NCBI RefSeq assembly: GCF_007993735.1
Contig: NZ_CP042453.1
Span: 1,612,001-1,676,000 of the forward strand
DNA length: 64,000 nt
From: Arenimonas daejeonensis
GTDB taxonomy: Bacteria > Pseudomonadota > Gammaproteobacteria > Xanthomonadales > Xanthomonadaceae
Direction: 5' to 3'
Every line of letters begins with the position of its first letter. Position 1 is the stretch's first letter. Below, piece after piece: positions 12,013 through 20,101 of this stretch. The position numbers were made by a program, and so were the translations under genes. The notes below the pieces were generated by a model that was given only the letters and a program-made list of their open reading frames with translations, ran no database searches and was not told the origin of the DNA.

Positions 12013-12957
12013 TCAAGCCTTGGCGCGGCGCGGCGACTTCAGTGCGCTCTGTTCCGGCGCCGTGAGCAGGCCGGGCGGCAGATCGCGCAGCACGCCGGCG
12101 AGTTTGTGCAGGAAGTCGGACATTGCCGAACTGCGGCGCCAGACCAGGGCCAGCCGGCGCGTGGGTGGCGGGTCGCGGAACGACACCAGGCGGATGTTGT
12201 CGGACGGCGACACGGGCGGCTTGACGGCCAGCATCGGCAGCAGCGTCACGCCGACGCCGCCGGCCACCATCTGCCGCAGCGTTTCCAGGCTGGTGGCGCG
12301 GAAACCCTCTTTTTCGCCGGCGCCGGCCAGGCTGCAGACCTCCAGCGCCTGGTCGCGCAGGCAGTGGCCTTCCTCGAGCAGCAGCAGGTGCTGTTTGTCC
12401 AGTTCGGCCAGGCGCAGGTCGTGGTGGCCGGCCAGGGCATGGCCTTCGGGCACGGCCAGCATGAAGGGCTCTTCGAACAGGAATTCGGTGTCCAGCCAGT
12501 CTTCGTGCAGCGGCAGCGCCAGCACCGCCGCGTCGAGTTTGCCCTCGCGCAGCATGTGCAGGATCACTTCGGTCTTCTCTTCCACCAGCAGAAGTTCCAG
12601 GCGCGGAAAACGCGCGCGGATGCGCGGCACCACGTGCGGCAGCAGGTAGGGACCGAGGGTGGGGAACAGGCCCAGGCGCACGCTGCCGGCTTCGGGGTCG
12701 GCGGTGCGGCGTGCGGTTTCGCGCATCTGTTCGACTTCGGCCAGCACGCGGCGCGCGCGCGTGGCGATGTCCTGGCCGGCCGGCGTCAGCATCACCTGGC
12801 GCGGCGCGCGTTCGACCAGGGCGACACCGAGCTCGTCCTCGAGTTTGCGGATCTGGGTCGAGAGCGTCGGCTGGCTGACGTGGCAGGCCTCGGCGGCGCG
12901 GCCGAAATGCCGCAGCTCGGCCAGGGCGACGAGATAGCGCAGGTCCCGCAGGTTCAT
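12013..12957 (-). CDS. oxyR: Hydrogen peroxide-sensing LysR-type regulator OxyR
   Basis: A 314-residue LysR regulator. The N-terminal winged helix begins MNLRDLRYLVALAELRHF, with SQPTLSTQIRKLEDELG as the recognition helix. The redox switch CLRDQALEVC places cysteines at residues 199 and 208, exactly the E. coli OxyR disulfide pair, so peroxide sensing is well supported. It is divergent from ahpC across a 177 bp region holding an OxyR-type operator. ATG 12957 gives the family N-terminus; upstream in-frame starts would add about 25 unrelated residues. Confidence 0.96.
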   Translation of the reverse strand: MNLRDLRYLVALAELRHFGRAAEACHVSQPTLSTQIRKLEDELGVALVERAPRQVMLTPAGQDIATRARRVLAEVEQMRETARRTADPEAGSVRLGLFPTLGPYLLPHVVPRIRARFPRLELLLVEEKTEVILHMLREGKLDAAVLALPLHEDWLDTEFLFEEPFMLAVPEGHALAGHHDLRLAELDKQHLLLLEEGHCLRDQALEVCSLAGAGEKEGFRATSLETLRQMVAGGVGVTLLPMLAVKPPVSPSDNIRLVSFRDPPPTRRLALVWRRSSAMSDFLHKLAGVLRDLPPGLLTAPEQSALKSPRRAKA

Positions 12958-13024
12958 CGCATCACTCCGGTCAATCGAAGCTGGGATAGCAATACGCCTT
13001 GAAAATGGCGGGCGCAAGCCAGAT

Positions 13025-13061
13025 ATAGGCATTCACTATCAAAGCTATAAGAATCATCATG
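13025..13061 (+). promoter_or_regulatory. OxyR operator upstream of ahpC
   Basis: ATAG (13025-13028), seven bases, CTAT (13036-13039), seven bases, ATAA (13047-13050), seven bases, CATG (13058-13061). This follows the OxyR consensus of four ATAG/CTAT quarter-sites spaced by 7 bp, with two quarter-sites perfect and one differing by a base. The right edge abuts the ahpC -35 box. Confidence 0.8.
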
Positions 13062-13090
13062 TTTACATATTGATAGGGCGAGCCTAACAT
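13062..13090 (+). promoter_or_regulatory. ahpC promoter
   Basis: TTTACA (13062-13067), exactly 17 bp, then TAACAT (13085-13090). This agrees with a sigma-70 promoter and puts the OxyR site immediately upstream of -35, the usual class I/II activation geometry. It lies 44 bp before the ahpC ATG. Confidence 0.7.
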
Positions 13091-13134
13091 TCGCTGGTCT
13101 TCAATTCACCCTCCCCACAACAAGGACTGATCCC

Positions 13135-13698
13135 ATGTCGTTGATCAACACCCAGATCCAGCCGTTCAAGACCCAGGCCTTCCATAACGGCAAGTTCGTG
13201 GAAGTGTCCGACGCCACCCTGAAGGGCAAGTGGTCCGTGCTGGTGTTCATGCCGGCCGCCTTCACCTTCAACTGCCCGACCGAGGTCGAGGATGCCGCCG
13301 AGAACTACGGCGAATTCCAGGCCGCCGGCGCCGAGATCTACATCGTCACCACCGACACCCACTTCTCGCACAAGGTCTGGCACGAGACCTCGCCGGCCGT
13401 GGGCAAGGCGAAGTTCCCGCTGGTCGGCGACCCGACCCACCAGCTGACCCGCGCCTTTGGCGTGCACATCGAGGAAGAGGGCCTGGCCCTGCGCGGCACC
13501 TTCGTGATCAACCCGGAAGGCGTGATCAAGACCGCCGAAGTGCACGACAACGCCATCGCCCGCGACATGTCCGAGACCCTGCGCAAGCTCAAGGCCGCCC
13601 AGTTCGTGGCCAAGAACCCGAACCAGGTGTGCCCGGCCAAGTGGAAGGAAGGCGAGAAGACCCTGGCGCCGTCGCTGGACCTGGTCGGCAAGATCTGA
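13135..13698 (+). CDS. ahpC: Alkyl hydroperoxide reductase subunit C (typical 2-Cys peroxiredoxin)
   Basis: Reduces H2O2, organic hydroperoxides and peroxynitrite in the cytoplasm; recycled by AhpF. 187 residues. Peroxidatic Cys47 lies in FTFNCPTEVED and resolving Cys166 in NQVCPAKW, matching E. coli Cys46/Cys165. Divergent from oxyR with an OxyR operator and promoter upstream. The ahpF gene follows after 132 bp containing a very stable hairpin, which suggests lower expression of ahpF than of ahpC. Confidence 0.98.
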   Translation: MSLINTQIQPFKTQAFHNGKFVEVSDATLKGKWSVLVFMPAAFTFNCPTEVEDAAENYGEFQAAGAEIYIVTTDTHFSHKVWHETSPAVGKAKFPLVGDPTHQLTRAFGVHIEEEGLALRGTFVINPEGVIKTAEVHDNAIARDMSETLRKLKAAQFVAKNPNQVCPAKWKEGEKTLAPSLDLVGKI

Positions 13699-13720
13699 TT
13701 CCCGCGATCGTGCAGTCCCG

Positions 13721-13750
13721 CCCCGCCCGGGCGTCCGCGCCCGGGCGGGG
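13721..13750 (+). terminator. Intercistronic hairpin between ahpC and ahpF
   Basis: CCCCGCCCGGGCG (13721-13733) and CGCCCGGGCGGGG (13738-13750) form a perfect 13 bp stem with tetraloop TCCG, followed by TTTCCCC. It sits 22 bp after the ahpC stop. It could act as a partial terminator or an mRNA 3'-end stabiliser that lets ahpC exceed ahpF in expression. Confidence 0.7.
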
Positions 13751-13830
13751 TTTCCCCACCACGGATGTTTGCGCGTGCCGCTGGCGCGCCGGCCGCACGC
13801 GCAAGCCCTTCCCCTCCCCGGAGTACCGCC

Positions 13831-15420
13831 ATGCTCGATCAGAACCTTAAGACGCAGCTCTCGGCCTACCTGGAGAAGCTGCAGCTGCCGATCGAACTCA
13901 TCGCCTCGCTGGACGGGCGCGAGGCTTCGCGCGAGCTCGAGGCGCTGCTGGTCGAGATCGCTTCGCTGTCTGAAAAGATCACGTATGTGCGCGCCGACGA
14001 CGACGCGCGCAAGCCGTCCTTCGCCATCCGTCGCGCCGGCACCGACCTGCAGGTGCGTTTCGCCGGCCTGCCGATGGGCCACGAGTTCACCTCGCTGGTG
14101 CTGGCGCTTCTGCAGGTCGGCGGCCATCCTTCGAAGGAAGCGCAGGAGCTGCTGGCGCAGGTGGCTGCGCTCGAGGGCGAGTTCCGCTTCGAAACGTATT
14201 TTTCGCTGTCCTGCCAGAACTGCCCGGACGTGGTGCAGGCGCTGAACCTGATGGCCGTGCTCAACCCACGCATCTCGCACGTGGCCATCGACGGCGCGCT
14301 GTTCCAGCCCGAGGTCGAGGCGCGCCAGGTGATGGCGGTGCCGACCGTTTACCTCAACGGCGAAGTGTTCGGGCAGGGTCGCATGGAGCTGGCCGAGATC
14401 GTCGCGAAGCTCGATACCGGCGCGGAAGCGCGTGCGGCCGAGCGCATCGCCGCCAAGGAGCCGTTCGAAGTGCTGGTGGTCGGCGGTGGCCCGGCTGGCG
14501 CGGCGGCAGCGATCTATGCCGCGCGCAAGGGCATCCGCACCGGCGTGGCGGCCGAACGTTTCGGCGGCCAGGTGCTGGATACGATGGCCATCGAGAACCT
14601 GGTCGCCGTGGCCGAAACCGAAGGCCCGAAGCTGGCGGCCGAGCTCGAGCGCAACGTGCGCCACTACGACGTGGACATCATGAACCTGCAGCGCGCCGAA
14701 GAACTGCTGCCGGCGGGCGAGGACGGCCTGGTGCAGGTGCGGCTGGCCAGCGGCGCGGTGCTGAAGTCGCGCACCGTGGTCCTGAGCACCGGCGCGCGCT
14801 GGCGCCAGATGGGCGTGCCGGGCGAAAACGAATACCGCAACAAGGGCGTGGCCTATTGCCCGCACTGCGACGGACCGCTGTTCAAGGGCAAGCGCGTGGC
14901 GGTGATCGGCGGCGGCAATTCCGGCGTCGAGGCGGCGATCGACCTGGCCGGCCTGGCCAGCCACGTCACTCTGCTGGAGTTCGACGGCAAGCTGCGCGCC
15001 GACGAGGTGCTGCAGCGCAAGCTGCGCAGCCTGCCCAATGTCACCGTGCTGACCAATGCGCAGAGCACCGAGGTGCTGGGCGACGGCCAGAAGGTCAACG
15101 GCCTGGTCTATACCGACCGGCTGATCGGCAATTCGCACCGGATCGAGCTCGAGGGCATCTTCGTGCAGATCGGCCTGCTGCCGAACACCGAATGGCTCAA
15201 GGGCACGGTCGAGCTGTCGGCCCGCGGCGAGATCGTCATCGACGACCGTGGCCAGACCTCGGTTCCGGGCGTGTTCGCCGCTGGCGATGCGACCACGGTG
15301 CCCTACAAGCAGATCGTCGTGGCCATGGGCGCCGGCTCCACCGCCGCCCTGAGCGCTTTCGACCACCTGATCCGCACGCCGGTGCCGGCCAGCGGCAAGG
15401 CACTCGCGGCCGCGGCCTGA
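13831..15420 (+). CDS. ahpF: Alkyl hydroperoxide reductase subunit F (flavoprotein disulfide reductase)
   Basis: NADH-dependent FAD enzyme that re-reduces AhpC. 529 residues in the expected order: an N-terminal tandem thioredoxin-fold domain with CQNC; an FAD domain starting [19 protein letters not shown]; the redox-active CPHCDG; the NADH-binding [12 protein letters not shown]; and a C-terminal FAD segment [19 protein letters not shown] 13831 follows a purine-rich CCGGAGTACC site. No frame problems. Confidence 0.98.
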   Translation: MLDQNLKTQLSAYLEKLQLPIELIASLDGREASRELEALLVEIASLSEKITYVRADDDARKPSFAIRRAGTDLQVRFAGLPMGHEFTSLVLALLQVGGHPSKEAQELLAQVAALEGEFRFETYFSLSCQNCPDVVQALNLMAVLNPRISHVAIDGALFQPEVEARQVMAVPTVYLNGEVFGQGRMELAEIVAKLDTGAEARAAERIAAKEPFEVLVVGGGPAGAAAAIYAARKGIRTGVAAERFGGQVLDTMAIENLVAVAETEGPKLAAELERNVRHYDVDIMNLQRAEELLPAGEDGLVQVRLASGAVLKSRTVVLSTGARWRQMGVPGENEYRNKGVAYCPHCDGPLFKGKRVAVIGGGNSGVEAAIDLAGLASHVTLLEFDGKLRADEVLQRKLRSLPNVTVLTNAQSTEVLGDGQKVNGLVYTDRLIGNSHRIELEGIFVQIGLLPNTEWLKGTVELSARGEIVIDDRGQTSVPGVFAAGDATTVPYKQIVVAMGAGSTAALSAFDHLIRTPVPASGKALAAAA

Positions 15421-15439
15421 GGCCGGCGCTGCGCCGGCC
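15421..15439 (+). terminator. Hairpin after ahpF
   Basis: GGCCGGCG and CGCCGGCC form a perfect 8 bp stem with loop CTG, directly after the ahpF stop codon. No T tract. Confidence 0.4.
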
Positions 15440-15452
15440 CCGCGGCCGGCGC

Positions 15453-15458
15453 TATCAT
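15453..15458 (+). promoter_or_regulatory. Putative -10 box of the Pycsar-effector-like gene
   Basis: TATCAT within GCTATCATGG, 24 bp before the ATG at 15483. No convincing -35 is seen. Confidence 0.35.
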
Positions 15459-15482
15459 GGCGCGGCCCCCGAGGACCGCGCC

Positions 15483-16048
15483 ATGCCTCCTGTTGAAACC
15501 CCGCTGCCGGCGAGATCGAGAAGCTGTTCGCCGCCGTGCCGGAGCGCAACACCAGCGACGTGCTGCTGCGCACGATGCAGCAGCACCACGTGCAGCTTTC
15601 GACCATGGCCGACGCCAAGGCCAACATCATCATCACCATGTCCTCGATCGTGCTGACCCTGGTGCTGGGCCGGCTCAACGATCCGGTGCTGCGCACGGCC
15701 TCGCTGACCCTGGCCGCTTTCACCCTGCTGGCCCTGCTGCTTGCGGTGCTGGCCGTGCTGCCGAAATACCGCCCGCTGAAACTGGTGGACGACAAGATCC
15801 CGCCGCAGTTCAACCTGCTGTTCTTCGGCCACTTCGCCGAGCTGCCGCGCGAACGTTTCCTGGCCGAGATCGCCGGCACGCTGAAGGCCGACGGTTCGGT
15901 GTACGAGACCATGGCGCGCGACACCTACGCCCTGGGCTGGTACCTGGCGCACCACAAGTACCGCTACCTGCGCCTGTCCTACATCTTCTTCCTCGGCGGT
16001 TTCATCCTGGCCTGCGTGGTGCAGGTGATCACGTTGCTGGCGCGCTGA
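15483..16048 (+). CDS. Pycsar effector-type (DUF5706) two-helix membrane protein (frameshifted near 15508)
   Basis: Corrected length 188 residues. It has the layout of the DUF5706/Pycsar effector (PycTM-like) family: a short cytoplasmic part with [14 protein letters not shown], a helical hairpin ([10 protein letters not shown] and [17 protein letters not shown]), a cytoplasmic insert and a C-terminal helix ([20 protein letters not shown]). In characterised Pycsar systems such proteins damage the inner membrane after a cCMP/cUMP signal. No uridylate/cytidylate cyclase is seen nearby; neighbours are ahpF and prmC. The ATG frame (MPPVETPL) changes near 15508, where [16 protein letters not shown] continues in another frame. 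GTG 15536 is an alternative start. Confidence 0.7.
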
Positions 16049-16051
16049 GGC

Positions 16052-16883
16052 ATGACGACCCTGGCCAATGCCATCCGCGACGCCGCCTCGCGGCTGCCCG
16101 GCGAAGAGGCGCGCCTGGAAGCCGAGCTGCTGCTGGCGCACGCGCTGCAGCGCCCGCGCAGCTGGTTCTACGCACATGCCGGCGACGTGCTGGATCCGGG
16201 CGAAGCCCAGGCCTTCGACCAGCTGCTGCGTCGCCGCGACCACGGCGAACCGGTGGCGCAGATCGTCGGCCACCGCGGGTTCTGGTCGCTGGACCTCGCG
16301 GTCACGCCCGACACCCTGATCCCCGGGCGGAAACCGAACTGCTGGTCGAAATGGCGCTCGAACACCTGCCGCCCGAGCAGATGGGCCAGGTGCTCGACCT
16401 GGGCACCGGCACCGGCGCTGTCGCCCTGGCCATCGCCAGCGAACGGCCGCTGGTGGACGTGACGGCGGTGGACGTCAGCCAGGCGGCGCTGGACGTGGCC
16501 CAATCCAACGCCCAGGACACCGGCCTGCCGCTGCGCCTGCTGCTGGGCAACTGGTTCGAGCCGGTGGCGGGCGAGGTGTTCCGCATGATCGTCAGCAACC
16601 CGCCCTACATCGCCGAAAACGACCCGCACCTGCAGCAGGGCGACCTGCGTTTCGAGCCGCGGTCGGCGCTGGCGTCGGGGTCCGATGGCCTGGACGCCAT
16701 CCGCCGCATCGTCGCCGGTGCGCCCGCGCACCTGCTGCCCGAAGGCTGGCTGCTGATTGAACACGGCCACGACCAGGGTGCCCCTGTGCGCGCGCTGTTC
16801 ACCGCCGCGGGTTTCCTGCGGGTCACCACCGCCCGCGACCTCGAGGGCCGCGAACGGGTGACCTGGGCCGGCACGCCGGCTAG
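16052..16883 (+). CDS. prmC: Peptide chain release factor N5-glutamine methyltransferase (two frameshifts)
   Basis: PrmC methylates the glutamine of the GGQ motif in RF1/RF2. The N-terminal helical domain ([17 protein letters not shown]) is in the first frame. The Rossmann domain is in the second frame: [15 protein letters not shown], then the substrate-binding NPPYI. Frame 1 breaks near 16322, where TLIPGRK should read like TLIPRPETELL. A second break near 16863 converts ERVTWAG into ERVTLGRHAG and a TAG at 16881-16883. With both corrected the protein has 277 residues, the same as E. coli PrmC. prfA, its substrate gene, is also in the window (57646). Confidence 0.9.
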
Positions 16884-18490
16884 GGCTGCCGGCGGATCTC
16901 GACGCGCCGGTTCCTGGCGCGGCCTTCTTCTGTCGCGTTGCTGGCCACGGGCCGGGATTCGCCGTGGCCTTCGGAGGCCAGGCGTCCGGCGGCGACGCCG
17001 CGCTCCACCAGCCAGGCAAGCACGGCGGCCGCGCGCCGCTGCGACAACGAAGCGTTGTAGGCGGTATCGCCCTGGCTGTCGGTGTGGCCCGCGATCACCA
17101 GTTTCAGTTCCTGCCGCCGCTGAAGCAGCGCCAGCACCTGCTCAAGGGTCTGTTCCGACTCGGGGCGCAGCGTGGCCTGTGCCGTATCGAAAAGGATTCC
17201 GTACAGGTCCACGCGGCCGTCTTCGCGCAAGGCTTTTTCCAGCACGCGGCTGGTTTCCTGGCGCGGCACCAGCAGGAAGTCGAGTTCTCCCCGGGCGCCG
17301 GCCTCCAGGTCGATGCTGGCGTGGCCAGGTTCGTAGTCGGGATGACTGGCCACTACCACGGCCAGGCCGGCGGGCACGTCCGACAGTGCGTAGCGGCCTT
17401 CGGCATCGGCGCGGCCTTCGGCGGTTGCGGCGGCGCTGGCCATTGCGCCCGGGATCGGTTCGCGGCTGCGCTTGTCCAGGATGCGGCCGTGCAGGCTGGC
17501 CAGCTGGCGCGTGCCGCCGGGATTGACCAGCAGGCGCACGAAGTCGATCGCAAAACCGTCGCCGGCGTCGGTGTCGGCATCGTCAATGGCGATCTCCAGG
17601 CGTCCGTCGGCCAGCAGGTCGAACTGTTCGGGCAGCAGTTGCAGGGTGATCAGCTTGCCGATCGGGCCGCGCTGGCGCAGCGTGTTCAGTGCTTCGGCCA
17701 TGTGCGGCGCCTCGCGGCCGTCGAGCAGCACGCGGTAGCGGTTGCCGAAGCTGGGCGCCTGGAAGTCGTCGACGAACAGCTGCAGTTGCACCGCCTGCGG
17801 CGTGAGTCCGCGGGTCTCGAACTCGAGGGTCACGGGCTGCGGGTTGTTTGCCGGGCGACGGGTGCGCGTGGTGTAGCCATCTTTCTTCGTGGCGGCATCG
17901 CCGGCATAACCGCTGATCACCATGATGCGGTCGGTGCCGTCGGGGTCCTGCGGGTCGGGCGTGAAGGGAAAGGCATGGGGCGGCGTGCTGGCGCCGGAAA
18001 ACGGGTCGAAATCCACCGGCCAGCCGAAGCCCAGGTTGTCCACGTCGCCGACGCGCACGACCAGGTCGGCTTCGCCACCACGCGCGCTGTGCCGGTGCAG
18101 CTTCCAGTCCGCCGGCTGGCGCGCCAGCCAGTCGGCCTTTTTCTGTGCGGCCACCGCATCCAGGCCAAGCTGGCGCCGCACGGTGTCTTCGTTCTTCAGG
18201 CGCCGGTCGCTGCCCTTGGCACCGTACAGCGTGTCCTTTGCCGCCTGCAGTCGTGCCTGCTGCTCGGCATCCAGTTCCTGGCCGGGCCGGCCGAGTTCGG
18301 CCAGCACCTGCATCGCGGTGGCGGGGTCCATGGCGCCGGCTTCCGCCGGCGCGCGGCCGCCGCCGTCTATCAGGCCGGCGGTTTCCTTGCCGGTTCTTTC
18401 GATGTCGGCTTCGTCCGGTTCGGCCGCCATCGGTCCGCCGCATGCCAGCAACAGCGCCAGGACGGCAATCCAGTGGATTCCTCGCATCAT
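16880..18490 (-). CDS. OmpA-type lipoprotein (paralogue 1 of a three-gene envelope cluster)
   Basis: About 536 residues. The signal peptide ends in a lipobox-like LALLLACGG. Next is a conserved block of unknown family with [36 protein letters not shown] and [19 protein letters not shown]. Then come a carboxypeptidase-regulatory-like beta domain ([20 protein letters not shown]) and a C-terminal OmpA peptidoglycan-binding domain ([46 protein letters not shown]). It should tie the outer membrane to the cell wall. Start 18490 (or 18487) follows GAGGG; an ATG at 18505 overlaps the upstream gene. The gene's other end overlaps the prmC stop on the opposite strand. Confidence 0.8.
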   Translation of the reverse strand: MMRGIHWIAVLALLLACGGPMAAEPDEADIERTGKETAGLIDGGGRAPAEAGAMDPATAMQVLAELGRPGQELDAEQQARLQAAKDTLYGAKGSDRRLKNEDTVRRQLGLDAVAAQKKADWLARQPADWKLHRHSARGGEADLVVRVGDVDNLGFGWPVDFDPFSGASTPPHAFPFTPDPQDPDGTDRIMVISGYAGDAATKKDGYTTRTRRPANNPQPVTLEFETRGLTPQAVQLQLFVDDFQAPSFGNRYRVLLDGREAPHMAEALNTLRQRGPIGKLITLQLLPEQFDLLADGRLEIAIDDADTDAGDGFAIDFVRLLVNPGGTRQLASLHGRILDKRSREPIPGAMASAAATAEGRADAEGRYALSDVPAGLAVVVASHPDYEPGHASIDLEAGARGELDFLLVPRQETSRVLEKALREDGRVDLYGILFDTAQATLRPESEQTLEQVLALLQRRQELKLVIAGHTDSQGDTAYNASLSQRRAAAVLAWLVERGVAAGRLASEGHGESRPVASNATEEGRARNRRVEIRRQP

Positions 18491-18497
18491 CCGGCCC

Positions 18498-19970
18498 TCA
18501 GTCATTGCGGCGGTAGCTGGACGACACGGTCTCCAGGAACAGCCGTCCGGTCGTCTCCCGCCACATCGGGTTGTTGTTGTGCCGGGCCTCGCAGACGCCG
18601 ATGGCGTCGACGATGCCCGCCAGCTTGTCGCGGAATTCCAGGTGTTTGTCGTCGTAGGCCTTCTGGGTCTGCTGGAAGGCGACGTTGATCTTCTGCTTCT
18701 GCGCCTGCCAGGCCGAATCGACCATGTAGTGCGGTTTGGGCGCCATGTCGCCCGCGGCCATCATCTTCGACAGGTCGGATTTGGCGCTGCTGTAGAGGAT
18801 GCGCAGGCGTTCGTACAGTTCGAGCTGCTTTTCGAGCTCGGCCAGCGGCTCGGCGTAGCAGCTCTGGCAGGCTTCGTAGTCGTCCCACCGGTGGTCGTTC
18901 GCGCCGATCACGTCGCCGCTGACACCCGGGGTCGGCGGGCGGCAGGACAGCGGCATCGGCGGCAGGTTGTCCGGGTCGGGTTCGCTGTCGCGGTCCTCTT
19001 CGACCAGCAGGCGCAGGCGCGCGACTTCGGCGCGGTCGCGGACGGCCTGTTCGTGCAGGTCGCGCACGTGTTGTTCCATGCCGGCGATGCGGTCGGCGTA
19101 GTCGTCCGTTGCCGCATCCTTGTCCTTGTCGGTGTCGGCGGGCAGGGCGGGTTTGTCTCCGGGCTTGGGTTTCGCCGGCGACGCGTCCGGTTTTTCCTCG
19201 GGCAGCTTGAGCTTGGGGTCCGAACTTTCGTCGTTCTTGTCCTTGGGCGGATCGGCGGCCTGCACAGGTGCGGCCGGTACGGCGAACAGCAGCGCCATCG
19301 CCAGGCCCGACGCGAACAGCAGGGACGCGGCGTGGCCCCGTCCGCGGCGCAGCAGCAGTGCGGCCAGCAGGCCGGCGATGACAACCAGGACCGCAAGCAT
19401 GGCGTAGGTCGTCCAGGCCGGACCGCCAGTGTCTGAGGCTTCGCCAGCTGCGTCTGCGGGGTTTTCGTCTTGCGCCGGCGGCACGATCACGCTGGCGTAG
19501 TCGGCGCGCACCGGATCGCCCTGCCATACCAGCAGGGTGACTTTGGCGGCGCCATCGGTGGGCGTCAGCCGGATGCCGACCTGGGCGTGCGCACGGCCGT
19601 CGAAACGGTAGAGGCCGGTTTCGCCGGTGCTGCCGGAGGTGGCGGTCTGGCCCCAGGCGTGGCGATGCAGGCTGACGTCGACCGGCCGGTCGGTGCGTTC
19701 GGCGGCGACCTGGATGGACAGCGGCGCCATCACGTCCAGGCCGCGCACGTAATAACGACGTCCCTTGTCGGGAATGCGCGCCTCGATGCGCGCCCAGCGC
19801 CCGGGTTCACCGTCCACGGATTCGAGCTTGAGCTGGACGGCCTTGGTCTTGTCGCCGGGATCGGCCATCGGCTGTGCGGTGGCGGTCATGGAAAGGTGCA
19901 GCAGCACCAGCGTTGCCATCGGCCACCAGCGGCGGATCAATGGACGGGGCAAACGGCGGATTTTCAGCAT
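18498..19970 (-). CDS. Unknown envelope protein between two OmpA-type paralogues
   Basis: 490 residues, not recognised. Visible order: signal peptide or anchor (MATLVLLHLSMTATAQ); a beta-rich domain resembling a bacterial pre-peptidase/Ig-like fold (residues about 40-150); a membrane helix (TYAMLAVLVVIAGLLAALLL) with a basic stop-transfer; a second hydrophobic stretch that itself looks like a signal peptide (LLFASGLAMALLFAVPAA); a charged Pro/Lys/Asp linker; a coiled-coil region; and a C-terminal part with CQSC and CEARH. ATG 19970 has GGAGAC upstream. The downstream OmpA gene follows directly, so one mRNA is likely. Confidence 0.65.
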   Translation of the reverse strand: MLKIRRLPRPLIRRWWPMATLVLLHLSMTATAQPMADPGDKTKAVQLKLESVDGEPGRWARIEARIPDKGRRYYVRGLDVMAPLSIQVAAERTDRPVDVSLHRHAWGQTATSGSTGETGLYRFDGRAHAQVGIRLTPTDGAAKVTLLVWQGDPVRADYASVIVPPAQDENPADAAGEASDTGGPAWTTYAMLAVLVVIAGLLAALLLRRGRGHAASLLFASGLAMALLFAVPAAPVQAADPPKDKNDESSDPKLKLPEEKPDASPAKPKPGDKPALPADTDKDKDAATDDYADRIAGMEQHVRDLHEQAVRDRAEVARLRLLVEEDRDSEPDPDNLPPMPLSCRPPTPGVSGDVIGANDHRWDDYEACQSCYAEPLAELEKQLELYERLRILYSSAKSDLSKMMAAGDMAPKPHYMVDSAWQAQKQKINVAFQQTQKAYDDKHLEFRDKLAGIVDAIGVCEARHNNNPMWRETTGRLFLETVSSSYRRND

Positions 19971-20101
19971 GTGTTGTCTCCTAGTGCGCGGCGACGCACG
20001 CCGGGTCATCAGGTTTTTGGCGGGGGCGCCGGATCCCGCCAGCGCCATCCCAGGGTTCGACAGGCAGCTTGCGGCGCCCGTCGAAGCATTTGTGCGCGCG
20101 C

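Noticed and set aside
13084-15924. A 946-codon minus-strand open frame opposite ahpC and ahpF
   Set aside because: Shadow frame: low-complexity His/Arg/Gln composition, no motif, and both opposing genes are certain.
15483-16883. A full Pycsar defence operon at ahpF-prmC
   Set aside because: Only the effector-like protein is present; I found no class III nucleotide cyclase in either direction within the window.
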